Shown one piece after another: positions 50,581-60,498 of a stretch of 64,000 nucleotides of DNA. The notes beneath the pieces were generated by a model, which made no database searches, was not told the origin of the DNA, and was given only the letters and a program-made list of their open reading frames with translations. A program made the translations under genes and the position numbers. The stretch lies in contig NZ_BTHK01000011.1 of assembly GCF_033242365.1 (NCBI RefSeq), positions 1 to 64,000 of the forward strand, in the 5' to 3' direction. The DNA is from Lachnoanaerobaculum sanguinis (GTDB lineage: Bacteria > Bacillota > Clostridia > Lachnospirales > Lachnospiraceae). Numbering within the stretch: position 1 is the first letter of the stretch; every line of letters starts with the position of its first letter.

Positions 50581-51480
50581 ATGTCAAAAAATAAAAATGC
50601 TCTCGGAGTATTTATGCTGTTGCTCGCGGCTTTGATATGGGGATCGGCTTTTTCAGCACAGAGTATAGGAGCAAGATATGTAAATGCTTATACATTCTTG
50701 GCAATAAGGAGCTGGATATCCTTTATTGCAATGATTCCTGTAGTATGTTTTTTTAAGAGTAAAAAAAGTTCAAACAGACATACAACAAATAAGTCTTATA
50801 ATAAGACATTAATCATAGCTTCACTATGCTCAGGATTCTTTCTTTTCATTGCAAGCGCTATGCAGCAGATAGGTATAAAAGAATCCAATGCGTCAAAAGC
50901 CGGATTTATCACCGCATTGTACGTGATTTTCGTTCCGATTATTTCAATTATATTTTTTAAGATGAAAGAAGGAATTAGACTTTGGATAAGTGTTGTACTT
51001 AGTGTTGCAGGACTTTTTTTACTATGTATACATGACGGATTTAATTTAGAGTACGGAGACGCAATTCTTTTATTCTGCGCATTTTTATTTGCCCTTCAGA
51101 TAATAACGGTGGCTCATTTTGTAAAAAAAGTGGACGTTTTGGATTTGTCTATATTTCAATTTTTGGTGGTGGCAATTTTTTCAAGTATTGTGATGATTGC
51201 TGCCCAAAAACCGTCTGCAGATATGATATTTAAGGCAATGCCCGCACTTTTATTTGTAGGAATTTTCAGCGGTGCATGCGGATATACATTGCAAAATGTA
51301 GGACAGCAATATGTAAGACCAAGTATTGCAAGTCTTTTGATGAGTCTGGAGAGTGTGTTCAGTGCGATATTTGCATGGATAATATTGGGGGAAATGTTGG
51401 GAAGTCGTGAGATGCTTGGAGCAATACTTATGTTTTCCGCCATAATCTTGGCACAGCTTCCTATAAAGGGTAGAGAATAA
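50581..51480 (+). CDS. EamA/DMT family transporter
   Basis: 299 aa, ten hydrophobic segments in two EamA repeats: LLLAALIWGSAFSAQSIG, SNASKAGFITALYVIFVPI, and in the second half PSIASLLMSLESVFSAIFAW with ILGEMLG. I chose ATG 50581 behind GGGGGT. It overlaps kamB by one base, so it belongs to the lysine-aminomutase reactivase operon and is a candidate amino acid or amine permease. Confidence 0.85.
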   Translation: MSKNKNALGVFMLLLAALIWGSAFSAQSIGARYVNAYTFLAIRSWISFIAMIPVVCFFKSKKSSNRHTTNKSYNKTLIIASLCSGFFLFIASAMQQIGIKESNASKAGFITALYVIFVPIISIIFFKMKEGIRLWISVVLSVAGLFLLCIHDGFNLEYGDAILLFCAFLFALQIITVAHFVKKVDVLDLSIFQFLVVAIFSSIVMIAAQKPSADMIFKAMPALLFVGIFSGACGYTLQNVGQQYVRPSIASLLMSLESVFSAIFAWIILGEMLGSREMLGAILMFSAIILAQLPIKGRE

Positions 51481-52493
51481 TGGATATCTATGATTTGATA
51501 AAGGATGAAGAAAGAGTCTCTTTTATCGGAATGTGTAAGAATGCAGGAAAGACCACAGTATTAAATGAGGTAATAAAAAAACTTCATAATAATAATGAAA
51601 GTATTTTGCTTACATCCATAGGAAGAGACGGTGAAGAACTTGATCTGGTAACCAATACCAAAAAGCCGGAGATATATGTTTATAAGGAAGATTATATCGC
51701 AACAGCAAGAGATTTGATAAAGTATTGTGATATAACAAAAGAAATAGTAGAGAGTACCGGAATATATACTCCGCTTGGAGAAATAATAATAATCAAAGCC
51801 CTGAGTGACGGCTTTGTACAAATAGCAGGTCCGTCTATTGCTACACAAATGGCAACAGTTTGTGAGAGCTTTAAAAAATACAGCAAGGGAAAGATCTTGA
51901 TAGATGGAGCCTTGGAGAGAAAAAGTATTGCTACAGGGAAGGTAAGTAATGTGGCAATACTTTCAAGCGGTGCTTCATACAGTGTTGATATGGAAAAGAC
52001 TGTCAGGGATACAATATATACATCTATGCTTTTTTCACTTCCGGAATATAAGCTTGATCTTCCGAATGATTTTAACAGAGAAAATTACGGTGATAAGTAT
52101 TACATAATAGAAGGTAATACTATAAAAAAGACTGATAAAAAGATTGAGCTTAGAGAGGTATGGGCAAAGGAAAGTGAAGTAGAGAGTATATTTGTAAACG
52201 GTGCGCTAAGCGATGCCATGATAAATTCTTTGCTGTTATCAAATGTAAAACTTGAGGGAAAACGACTTGTGTTTTTTGACGGTTCAAGAATTTTGATAAA
52301 ATATGAAAATTTTGAAAAACTCAGACAAAGAGGTTTGATATTTTCATGTATTGAGGCAATAAATATAGTGGCGATTACAATAAATCCTTTTTCAGCCTAC
52401 GGACATCACTATGACAGTGAAAAATTTTTAGCATATATGCAAAAGTGTACAGATTTACCGGTTATAAATATTGAAAGCAATCATAGGGGGTAG
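51480..52493 (+). CDS. kamB: Lysine 5,6-aminomutase reactivase subunit KamB
   Basis: 337 aa. P-loop GMCKNAGKT (17-25) near the N-terminus, then SIGRDGEELD and PSIATQMATVCE. This is the P-loop partner of the MutS-like KamC; the pair reactivates lysine 5,6-aminomutase after loss or damage of its adenosylcobalamin. The assignment rests on the P-loop, the adjacent MutS-like gene and the kam cluster downstream. Confidence 0.85.
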   Translation: MDIYDLIKDEERVSFIGMCKNAGKTTVLNEVIKKLHNNNESILLTSIGRDGEELDLVTNTKKPEIYVYKEDYIATARDLIKYCDITKEIVESTGIYTPLGEIIIIKALSDGFVQIAGPSIATQMATVCESFKKYSKGKILIDGALERKSIATGKVSNVAILSSGASYSVDMEKTVRDTIYTSMLFSLPEYKLDLPNDFNRENYGDKYYIIEGNTIKKTDKKIELREVWAKESEVESIFVNGALSDAMINSLLLSNVKLEGKRLVFFDGSRILIKYENFEKLRQRGLIFSCIEAINIVAITINPFSAYGHHYDSEKFLAYMQKCTDLPVINIESNHRG

Positions 52494-52494
52494 C

Positions 52495-53943
52495 ATGGAA
52501 TTTTGTCAAAGAGAAAATATCGGCTTTGAATATATAAAAAGCAAAATGTTGCCTGCAACTCCTTTCGGAACGGAGCTTATAAAAAATATAACTCCGTTTG
52601 GAAGGGGCGAAAAGGATTTACTGAATGAAGAACTTGAAAATTTGAATGAACTGTATCAAAAATATGATACTGTCAAATCAGATGTTAATGCCATAAGAAG
52701 AATTTTTATGCAAATAAAAGATGTGAGGGGCTCCGTTAAATTCGGAAGAGAAAATACATTGTCTGACATAGAGCTCTTTGAGATAAAAACACTTTTGATG
52801 CATATGGAAAAACTTAAACCTCTTATTGAAAGAGTCTCAGGCGAAATAGGATTAACAGGTTTTAATATAGAGTCTGTAAGTGAGGCTGTGGACATACTTG
52901 ATCCGGATAAAAGAAGAATACCTACATTTGCAATATATGACGACTATTCAGATGAACTGAAAGAAATCAGAAGAAAAAAACATGAGATAGAAATCAAAAT
53001 GCAGGAGAGTGATACAGCTTTTGAAGAGCTTAAGGATAAAAGACTTGCAGCAACTGTGGAAGAAGAAAGAGAAGAAAGAAAGATAAGGGAAGACCTTTCT
53101 GTAAAACTGCGACCCTATTTTGACAGAGCATTAAAAAATATAGATGTAATAGGCAGACTTGATTTACTTTTGGAAAAATACAGGGTGGCAAAGCTGTATC
53201 CTTCATGTTTACCGGAGATCACTGAAGATGTACTTGTATTGGAAGAAACAACAAATCCTTTTATCTGTGATATATTGGAAGAAAAAGGACTTAAATTTAC
53301 ACCTATAACCATAGATATGACAATAGGTACGACAGTGCTTACAGGTGCAAATATGGGCGGAAAGAGTGTTACATTAAAGACGGTAGCGCTTAATACATAT
53401 CTTGCATTATGTGGATTCTTTGTATATGCAAATGTTGCAAGTATTCCTTTATTTGATGAAATAGTTATAATATCCGAAGAGTCACAGTCGGTAGATAAGG
53501 GATTATCAAGCTTCGGCGCACAGATAGTGGAGCTTAAAAATCTTTTGAATGAGATTGAAGGTAAATATATATTTGCAATATTGGATGAGTTTGCAAGAGG
53601 AACAAATCCTAAAGAAGGTGAGAGTATAGTGAGAGGGCTTGTAGCGCTTTTAAATAAAAAAAGAGCAATAAGTCTTTTGGTAACACATTTTGATCATGTT
53701 GCCGAGCTTTCGGGAAGCCATTACCAGGTAAGGGGATTACAGGGAGCTTCAGAAGATAAAATAGCCAAAGCGCTTCTTACAAAGTCAAGTGATGATGCAA
53801 AGATCACAGCAATTGCACAGTTTATGAACTACGGTATTTTTAAAGTAAAAAAGCAGGCACAGCCTCCAAAAGAGGCACTTATGATTTGCAGACTTTTAGG
53901 ATTGCAGGAAGAACTTATGGATATTTTAAGGGAAATAAACTAG
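52495..53943 (+). CDS. kamC: Lysine 5,6-aminomutase reactivase ATPase KamC (MutS-related)
   Basis: 482 aa from ATG 52495 (GGGGG 5 nt before). A helical clamp-like region, then the MutS ATPase: Walker A TGANMGGKSVTLKTV, Walker B FAILDEFARGTNP, and LVTHFDHVAEL. It lacks MutS mismatch-recognition domains. With KamB it forms the reactivating complex for KamDE; placement directly after kamB supports this over a DNA repair role. Confidence 0.87.
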   Translation: MEFCQRENIGFEYIKSKMLPATPFGTELIKNITPFGRGEKDLLNEELENLNELYQKYDTVKSDVNAIRRIFMQIKDVRGSVKFGRENTLSDIELFEIKTLLMHMEKLKPLIERVSGEIGLTGFNIESVSEAVDILDPDKRRIPTFAIYDDYSDELKEIRRKKHEIEIKMQESDTAFEELKDKRLAATVEEEREERKIREDLSVKLRPYFDRALKNIDVIGRLDLLLEKYRVAKLYPSCLPEITEDVLVLEETTNPFICDILEEKGLKFTPITIDMTIGTTVLTGANMGGKSVTLKTVALNTYLALCGFFVYANVASIPLFDEIVIISEESQSVDKGLSSFGAQIVELKNLLNEIEGKYIFAILDEFARGTNPKEGESIVRGLVALLNKKRAISLLVTHFDHVAELSGSHYQVRGLQGASEDKIAKALLTKSSDDAKITAIAQFMNYGIFKVKKQAQPPKEALMICRLLGLQEELMDILREIN

Positions 53944-53955
53944 AAAGGCCGGATT

Positions 53956-55116
53956 ATGCCACTTACTGTTAGAGACATTATTGAGAATAATTTCTTTCCG
54001 GGAACGGAACTTATAACCGGAAGGGAAAGTGCCGGAAATATAATCAGCTGGGTAAATGTTCAGGAAATTTTGGACTCTGTTGATATGGTTGGAAGCGGTG
54101 AACTTCTCATAACAACCGGATTTGATCTGGCTGATTATACAAGATACTTTAATTTGATAAAGAGACTGAAAGCCAAGGGAGTGGTCGGACTTATGGTACA
54201 GACCGGATATTATGTGGACAGTATACCGGTTTATATACTTGAGTCTGCCAGAAAATACAAATTTCCTGTACTTGAATTGCCGGCAAGTTTTTCCTTTTCA
54301 GAAGTTTTAAAGACATTGATAAGTGAGATAAACAGAGAGTCGGTACTCGGAAATCAAAGCTATCTGGACTATAATTATTTTTACCCGAAGCTGAAAAAGA
54401 AACTTAAAGAAAGTCTCCTTCGAGGCATCGGAAATGAAAATGAGATTGCAGTTTTGACGGTTTCGTCGGTAAATGTATATAATGAAGTAGGACCTGATAT
54501 AAAGGAGGCCTTTGAAAATATAAATTCTTTGGTGGTATTCAGCTGTGATACATATATTTGTCATTTTGAAAAGGGAGTGCAAATGACATTTTGTATAGGT
54601 CTTGAGAGTATGACAAAGCTTAAGGATTTGTTGGCTGAAATACAGGTATTACTTATAAGACTCTCAAATAAGATAGGATTGAATCTATTTGCTACGGCAG
54701 ATATGCTTACAGATAATAACAGTCCGGATATTGCAATGAAACATTGTATGGAGGCGCTTCAGACCTTGCACAGTGTCAGAGCTATACGAGGCACATGTCT
54801 GTATGATCATATGTCATTTCTTAAAAAGTTATATTCAATATACAGAACAAATACACTCTATTCAAAGGAAAATAAGGTATTAAGGCTGCTGCTTGATAAA
54901 GACAGAGAGTCTGACAGTGATTATATAAAGACTATAAGATTTTACTTGGAGGAAAACGGTAATGTAACCAGAGCCGCAAAAAGACTTTTTATACACAGAC
55001 ATACCCTTATAAATAGAATGGACAGTATTAAAGATCTTACAGGTTTTAACTTTGATGATTACTATGAGAGACTGGATTTGTCCATGGCCTTGATTCTTAA
55101 TGATTATTTTGATTGA
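53956..55116 (+). CDS. PucR family transcriptional regulator
   Basis: 386 aa. N-terminal PucR/PurC-like sensor domain (VRDIIENNFFPGTELITGRE), a middle GGDEF-like region, and a C-terminal PucR helix-turn-helix (YLEENGNVTRAAKRLFIHRH then TLINRMDSIKDLTG). It ends the kamBC operon and lies just before the kal-kamDE operon, so it is the likely regulator of lysine fermentation. The effector is unknown. Confidence 0.85.
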   Translation: MPLTVRDIIENNFFPGTELITGRESAGNIISWVNVQEILDSVDMVGSGELLITTGFDLADYTRYFNLIKRLKAKGVVGLMVQTGYYVDSIPVYILESARKYKFPVLELPASFSFSEVLKTLISEINRESVLGNQSYLDYNYFYPKLKKKLKESLLRGIGNENEIAVLTVSSVNVYNEVGPDIKEAFENINSLVVFSCDTYICHFEKGVQMTFCIGLESMTKLKDLLAEIQVLLIRLSNKIGLNLFATADMLTDNNSPDIAMKHCMEALQTLHSVRAIRGTCLYDHMSFLKKLYSIYRTNTLYSKENKVLRLLLDKDRESDSDYIKTIRFYLEENGNVTRAAKRLFIHRHTLINRMDSIKDLTGFNFDDYYERLDLSMALILNDYFD

Positions 55117-55131
55117 TATTTTTAAAATATA

Positions 55132-55178
55132 AAGATATAGATTGCATAAATAAATTGTATGTAATCTATATCTTTTTT
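55132..55178 (+). terminator. Terminator after the PucR regulator
   Basis: Perfect 12-bp stem AAGATATAGATT/AATCTATATCTT with more weak pairs inside, followed by TTTT. It separates the regulator operon from the lysine catabolic operon. Confidence 0.85.
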
Positions 55179-55258
55179 AATATGAATATAGTTGATATTT
55201 TATAAAGAATTTACTTATAAAAATATGTCCCAAAAACAAATTATACCAAATAGACATT

Positions 55259-55287
55259 TTGTCCACTAACTTGTATTTTTTTATATA
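55259..55287 (+). promoter_or_regulatory. Possible promoter of the lysine fermentation operon
   Basis: TTGTCC (55259-55264), 17 bp, TATATA (55282-55287). A GACA-TTT-TGTC dyad (55253-55263) overlaps the -35, a possible PucR site. No cobalamin riboswitch features are seen in the leader. Confidence 0.4.
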
Positions 55288-55380
55288 CATTTAGTCAGTG
55301 ATAAAAATATTAATTTTATTGTAATATATATACATAAAAAAGGATAAGAAGACTTATCTACGTGAGGAGGAAAATATAAT

Positions 55381-55770
55381 ATGGTTAAATCAACAATCAG
55401 ACTTCGTATGAGCGCTCATGATGCACATTATGGCGGTGAATTGGTAGACGGAGCAAGAATGCTTGGTTTATTCGGAGATGTGGCAACTGAGCTTTTGATT
55501 ATCAATGACGGTGATGAGGGACTTTTTAAAGCTTATGACAGTGTAGAGTTTTTGGCACCTGTTCATGCAGGAGATTTTATCGAAGCGACAGGTGAAATCG
55601 TTTCTGTGGGAAATACATCAAGAAAGATGGTATTTGAGGCAAGAAAGGTTATTACACCGAGAACAGATATCAATGATTCGGCATGTGATGTTTTGGAAGA
55701 GCCTGTAGTGGTATGCAGAGCAAGCGGAACCTGTGTGGTATTAAAAGACAGACAAAGAAACAATAAATAG
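55381..55770 (+). CDS. kal: 3-aminobutyryl-CoA ammonia lyase
   Basis: 129-aa hotdog enzyme that removes ammonia from L-3-aminobutyryl-CoA to give crotonyl-CoA in lysine fermentation. MSAHDAHYGGELVDGARM (10-27) and FGDVATELLIINDGDEGL (31-48) form the full conserved region. GAGGAGG ribosome site. It serves as the intact reference for the two incomplete hotdog domains at 14318 and 14786. Confidence 0.93.
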   Translation: MVKSTIRLRMSAHDAHYGGELVDGARMLGLFGDVATELLIINDGDEGLFKAYDSVEFLAPVHAGDFIEATGEIVSVGNTSRKMVFEARKVITPRTDINDSACDVLEEPVVVCRASGTCVVLKDRQRNNK

Positions 55771-55780
55771 AGAATATATT

Positions 55781-56599
55781 ATGGATAAACTTATTATTAC
55801 GGCATGTATATGCGGTGCAGAGGTTACAAAGGAACAAAACCCGAATGTGCCGTATACAGTGGAAGAGATTGTAAGAGAAGCAAAGTCGGCTTACGATGCC
55901 GGAGCCGCTATTATACATCTTCATGTAAGAGAGGATGACGGTACACCTACACAGAGCGCGGAAAGATTTAAAGAATGTATTGACGCTATAAAAAAAGAAT
56001 TACCTGATGTTATCATTCAACCTTCAACAGGTGGAGCGGTGGGTATGAGCAATGAAGAGAGACTCGCACCTACTTTACTTCGTCCCGAGATGGCAACACT
56101 TGATTGCGGAACATGTAATTTCGGCGGAGACGATATTTTTGTAAACACCGAAAATACAATTATAGAATTTGCCAACAGAATGAACGAGCTTGGCATAAAA
56201 CCCGAGGTTGAGGTATTTGACAAGGGAATGGTGGATATGGCTATTCGCCTCAATAAAAAAGGCATTATAAAATCACCTATGCATTTTGACTTTGTAATGG
56301 GTGTAAACGGCGGTATCTCAGGAACTGCAAGAGATTTAAACTTTATGGTGGAGAGTATACCTGCAGGATCCACATGGACAGCATCGGGAGTGGGAAGAGC
56401 GGAATTTCCTATGGTGACCATGGCGATACTTATGGGCGGTCATGCAAGAGTTGGATTTGAAGATAATGTATATCTAAGTAAAGGTGTTATGGCAAAGTCA
56501 AACGGTGAACTTGTAGAAAAGGTCGTAAGACTTGCAAAGGAACTTGGCAGAGAGATAGCAACACCGGCTGAAGCAAGAGAAATATTGGGTTTAAAATAA
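55781..56599 (+). CDS. kce: 3-keto-5-aminohexanoate cleavage enzyme
   Basis: 272-aa zinc enzyme of the BKACE family: 3-keto-5-aminohexanoate and acetyl-CoA give acetoacetate and 3-aminobutyryl-CoA. IIHLHVREDDG holds the zinc His pair; PEMATLDCGTCNFGG, EVEVFDKGMVDMA and the C-terminal GHARVGFEDN are typical. It sits between kal and kdd. Confidence 0.95.
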   Translation: MDKLIITACICGAEVTKEQNPNVPYTVEEIVREAKSAYDAGAAIIHLHVREDDGTPTQSAERFKECIDAIKKELPDVIIQPSTGGAVGMSNEERLAPTLLRPEMATLDCGTCNFGGDDIFVNTENTIIEFANRMNELGIKPEVEVFDKGMVDMAIRLNKKGIIKSPMHFDFVMGVNGGISGTARDLNFMVESIPAGSTWTASGVGRAEFPMVTMAILMGGHARVGFEDNVYLSKGVMAKSNGELVEKVVRLAKELGREIATPAEAREILGLK

Positions 56600-56609
56600 T
56601 GGAGGACTT

Positions 56610-57644
56610 ATGTTAAAGGGAAACAAGTACGGTATTCACAGAGTTATTGAACCACAGGGAGTTTTAACTCAGGCGGCAAAGAAGATAGACAATGATATGA
56701 CAAAGAGATATTCAAATGAGATTATCTGTGATGTTATTTCATTAAATATCGACTCCGCATCATTTACACAGATCGAAGAAGCTTGCAATAAAGATGTTGA
56801 AAAAATCGGACAGATGATACTTGATATAGTAAATGAAAGAGGAAAAATGCAAAATCCTGTAACCGGTTCAGGCGGTATGTTTATAGGAACTGTAAGCTAT
56901 ATCGGTGAAGAGCTTGATACGGATATCAAGGTTGGAGACAAGATTGCATCTTTGGTATCACTTTCAATGACACCTTTAAAGATTGATAAGATAAAGGCTA
57001 TCCATCCTGAAATCGACAGAGTGGATATCGAAGGACAGGCTGTATTATTTGAAAGCGCATTATATGCAAAACTTCCTGATGATCTTCCTGAGCCACTTGC
57101 ACTTGCAGCTTTGGATGTAGCCGGAGCTCCTGCACAGACAGCAAAGCTTGTACAGTCGGGACAGAGTGTACTGGTACTCGGAGGAGCCGGAAAGAGCGGA
57201 ATGCTTGTTTGCTATGAGGCAATGAAGAGAGTAGGACCTACAGGTAAGGTAGTTGCTATGGACTATAGCAAAGAAGGTGTGGAAGAGTTAAAGAAGATGG
57301 GACTTTGCCATGAAGCATTCCAGGCAAGTGCCGCACTTCCTGTGGAAGTACTTGATAAGGCTTTGGAGCTTAATGACGGAAGAGAATATGATGTTTCGAT
57401 ATGCTGCGTAAATGTAAATAACTGTGAGATGAGCGCAATCCTTCCTGTTCGTGACGGCGGATGTGTATACTTCTTCTCAATGGCTACAAGCTTTACAAAG
57501 GCTGCACTCGGAGCGGAGGGTGTAGGAAAAGATATTGATATGATCATAGGAAACGGATATACAAAGGGACATGACAAGATAACATTGCAGGAAATTCGTG
57601 AAAATCCGGCAATCAGAGAAGTTTTTGAGAAAAAATACGTGTAA
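56610..57644 (+). CDS. kdd: L-erythro-3,5-diaminohexanoate dehydrogenase
   Basis: 344-aa NAD-dependent oxidative deaminase giving 3-keto-5-aminohexanoate. Begins GNKYGIHRVIEPQGVLTQAA; Rossmann motif VLGGAGKSGMLVCYEAM; ends KKYV. GGAGG lies before the ATG. Gene order kal-kce-kdd-kamA-kamD-kamE fits the known lysine fermentation set. Confidence 0.94.
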   Translation: MLKGNKYGIHRVIEPQGVLTQAAKKIDNDMTKRYSNEIICDVISLNIDSASFTQIEEACNKDVEKIGQMILDIVNERGKMQNPVTGSGGMFIGTVSYIGEELDTDIKVGDKIASLVSLSMTPLKIDKIKAIHPEIDRVDIEGQAVLFESALYAKLPDDLPEPLALAALDVAGAPAQTAKLVQSGQSVLVLGGAGKSGMLVCYEAMKRVGPTGKVVAMDYSKEGVEELKKMGLCHEAFQASAALPVEVLDKALELNDGREYDVSICCVNVNNCEMSAILPVRDGGCVYFFSMATSFTKAALGAEGVGKDIDMIIGNGYTKGHDKITLQEIRENPAIREVFEKKYV

Positions 57645-57670
57645 TTTACAGTAAGTAAGGGGAAATAAAG

Positions 57671-58927
57671 ATGAGAAACAGTAGAGAAAACGGATTGTTC
57701 GTAGACGTTCCCGATAATGAGTGGAACGACTGGAAATGGCAACTTAGAAACAGAATAACAAATGTAGACAGTTTAAAAAAGTATGTAAAGCTTACCGAAA
57801 AAGAAGAAGAGGGTGTAAAGAGATGTCTGGAAAACCTTAGAATGGCTATCACACCATACTATCTTTCACTTATCGATCTTGAGGATGAAAACGACCCTGT
57901 AAGAAAGCAGGCGATACCTACAGTATCGGAGCTTCATATAGCTGAAGCGGATCTTGCGGATCCTTTACATGAGGATACGGATTCACCTGTACACGGTCTT
58001 ACACACAGATATCCTGACAGAGTTTTATTCCTTGTAACAGACCAGTGCTCAATGTATTGCAGACATTGTACAAGAAGAAGATTTGCAGGACAAAACGATA
58101 CAAGTGTACCTACATCACAGGTGGATGCATGCCTTGACTACATCAGAAGACATCCTGAGGTAAGAGATGTACTGCTTTCAGGCGGTGATGCACTGCTTAT
58201 CAGCGATGAAAAGCTTGAATACATTATATCAGAGCTTAGAAAAATAGAGCATGTTGAGATAGTAAGAATAGGATCAAGAACACCTGTTGTTATGCCACAG
58301 AGAATTACACCTGAGCTTGTAAATATGCTTAAGAAATATCATCCGATCTGGCTCAATACACATTTCAATCATCCTAGCGAAATTACAAAAGAGTCGGCTG
58401 AGGCTTGTGCAAGACTTGCTGATGCAGGTATTCCTCTTGGAAACCAGACAGTACTTTTGGCAGGTGTAAATGACTGCGTACATATAATGACCGACCTCGT
58501 TCATGAGCTTGTAAAGATAAGAGTAAGACCTTACTACATTTATCAATGCGACCTTTCACAGGGACTTGAGCATTTCAGAACACCTGTATCAAAGGGTATC
58601 GAGATAATAGAAGGACTTAGAGGTCATACTTCTGGATATTGCGTTCCTACATTTGTAGTTGATGCACCGGGAGGTGGCGGAAAGACACCTGTTATGCCGA
58701 ATTATGTTATTTCACAGAGCCCCGGAAAGGTTATACTCAGAAACTATGAGGGAGTTATCACAACATATACGGAGCCTGAGCATTATGAGAATCATTGCAA
58801 TTGTGATATTTGCAGGGGAAAGAAAGAAAAGCATTTAGGAGGAGTGGCAGCTCTTGAACAGGGACTTGCCATGACAATTGAACCGGCTGATTTGGCCAGA
58901 TTCAGAAGATCACATGATAAGAAATAG
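57671..58927 (+). CDS. kamA: Lysine 2,3-aminomutase
   Basis: 418-aa radical SAM and PLP enzyme, L-lysine to L-beta-lysine, the first step of the pathway. Radical SAM Cys126, Cys130, Cys133 (CSMYCRHC), followed by TRRR. DVLLSGGDALLISDEKLEYI, RIGSRTPVVMPQRI and the PLP segment DAPGGGGKTPVMPNYV, with its Lys, are all present. The C-terminus has CNCDIC, as in the clostridial enzyme. Confidence 0.96.
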   Translation: MRNSRENGLFVDVPDNEWNDWKWQLRNRITNVDSLKKYVKLTEKEEEGVKRCLENLRMAITPYYLSLIDLEDENDPVRKQAIPTVSELHIAEADLADPLHEDTDSPVHGLTHRYPDRVLFLVTDQCSMYCRHCTRRRFAGQNDTSVPTSQVDACLDYIRRHPEVRDVLLSGGDALLISDEKLEYIISELRKIEHVEIVRIGSRTPVVMPQRITPELVNMLKKYHPIWLNTHFNHPSEITKESAEACARLADAGIPLGNQTVLLAGVNDCVHIMTDLVHELVKIRVRPYYIYQCDLSQGLEHFRTPVSKGIEIIEGLRGHTSGYCVPTFVVDAPGGGGKTPVMPNYVISQSPGKVILRNYEGVITTYTEPEHYENHCNCDICRGKKEKHLGGVAALEQGLAMTIEPADLARFRRSHDKK

Positions 58928-58938
58928 GAGATATACAC

Positions 58939-60498
58939 ATGAGTAAACTTGGACTTGATAAAAGTTTAATCTCTAAAGCCAGAAGCAGTGCTAAGAATGT
59001 TGCACTGGATGTCCAAGCCTTTATTGATGATCATACTACAGTAGCTGTAGAGAGAACGGTATGCAGACTTTTGGGGATTGACGGAGTAAACAGCGTGGAA
59101 GTACCGCTGCCAAATGTGGTGGTTGATCACCTTGTAGAAAATAAACTTCTTCCGATGGGTGCGGCATTTATGCTTGGAAACGCAATGCTTGAACTGTCAC
59201 TTTCACCTCTTGAGATAGCACAGGGGATTGATAAGGGTGAGATAGATTTATCAAAACTTAAGATTCATTCATCTAAAGAGATAGAAGAAGCAATTGCACC
59301 TGTAGCAAAGGCTATGGTGGAAAGAATTCAAAAGAATGTTGACAAGAGAAATGAATATCTGGGTAAATTCGGAGATAAGGAAGGACCTTATATATATCTC
59401 ATAGTTGCTACCGGAAATATATATGAGGATATAACACAGGCAGTGGCTGCAGCCAAGCAGGGAGCAGACATAATCGCCGTTATAAGAACTACAGGACAGA
59501 GCCTTCTTGACTATGTTCCATATGGTGCCACTACAGAAGGCTTCGGTGGAACATATGCGACACAGGAAAACTTCAGACTGATGAGAAAAGCTTTGGATGA
59601 GGTTGGAGAGAAAGAAAACAGATATATCAGACTTTGCAACTACTGTTCAGGACTTTGTATGCCTGAGATAGCCGCAATGGGTGCGATGGAAAGACTTGAT
59701 GTAATGCTCAATGACGCACTCTACGGAATTCTTTTCAGAGACATAAATATGCAAAGAACTCTGGTTGACCAGTATTTCTCAAGAGTTATAAACGGATTTG
59801 CAGGTGTTATTATAAATACGGGTGAGGACAATTACCTTACTACTGCAGATGCTATAGAAGAGGCACATACAGTACTTGCATCACAGTTTTTAAATGAGCA
59901 GTTTGCTATAGAAGCAGGCCTTCCACCTGCACAACAGGGGCTTGGTCATGCTTTTGAGATATCACCGGATGTCGAAAACGGATTCTTATTTGAGTTGGCA
60001 CAGGCACAGATGGCAAGAGAAATCTTCCCGAAGGCACCGCTAAAATACATGCCTCCTACAAAGTTTATGACAGGAAATATCTTCCGCGGTCATGTGCAGG
60101 ATGCGCTCTTTAATATGGTAACCATACTAACAAGTCAAAAGATACATCTTCTGGGAATGATGACAGAGGCTATACATACACCTTTTATGTCTGACAGAGC
60201 GCTTGCTATAGAAAACGCACAGTATATCTTCAGAACAATGAAGAACTTTGGAGATGAGATAGAGTTTAAAGAGGACGGTATTATAAGAAACAGAGCAAAT
60301 GAAGTTTTAAATAAGGCGGCAACACTGCTCTCGGAGATAGAAACAAACGGACTGTTTGCTACACTTGAAAAGGGAACTTTTGCGGATATAAAGAGACCTT
60401 TTAACGGAGGTAAGGGATTAGACGGAGTCGTTGTTAAAGATAATGTATACTTCAACCCATTCATTCCTCTTATGAAAAAGGAGGTGAAAGATGAGTAG
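58939..60498 (+). CDS. kamD: D-lysine/beta-lysine 5,6-aminomutase, alpha subunit
   Basis: 519-aa TIM-barrel subunit that binds PLP and B12 with KamE and converts beta-lysine to 3,5-diaminohexanoate. LGLDKSLISKARSSAKNVAL at the start, PYGATTEGFGGTYATQENFR, LCNYCSGLCMPEIAAMGAME. The end overlaps kamE by 8 nt, giving coupled 1:1 synthesis. Confidence 0.95.
   Translation: MSKLGLDKSLISKARSSAKNVALDVQAFIDDHTTVAVERTVCRLLGIDGVNSVEVPLPNVVVDHLVENKLLPMGAAFMLGNAMLELSLSPLEIAQGIDKGEIDLSKLKIHSSKEIEEAIAPVAKAMVERIQKNVDKRNEYLGKFGDKEGPYIYLIVATGNIYEDITQAVAAAKQGADIIAVIRTTGQSLLDYVPYGATTEGFGGTYATQENFRLMRKALDEVGEKENRYIRLCNYCSGLCMPEIAAMGAMERLDVMLNDALYGILFRDINMQRTLVDQYFSRVINGFAGVIINTGEDNYLTTADAIEEAHTVLASQFLNEQFAIEAGLPPAQQGLGHAFEISPDVENGFLFELAQAQMAREIFPKAPLKYMPPTKFMTGNIFRGHVQDALFNMVTILTSQKIHLLGMMTEAIHTPFMSDRALAIENAQYIFRTMKNFGDEIEFKEDGIIRNRANEVLNKAATLLSEIETNGLFATLEKGTFADIKRPFNGGKGLDGVVVKDNVYFNPFIPLMKKEVKDE

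Noticed and set aside
55179..55380. Cobalamin riboswitch before the B12-dependent lysine operon
   Set aside because: The stretch is too short and lacks the B12 box.
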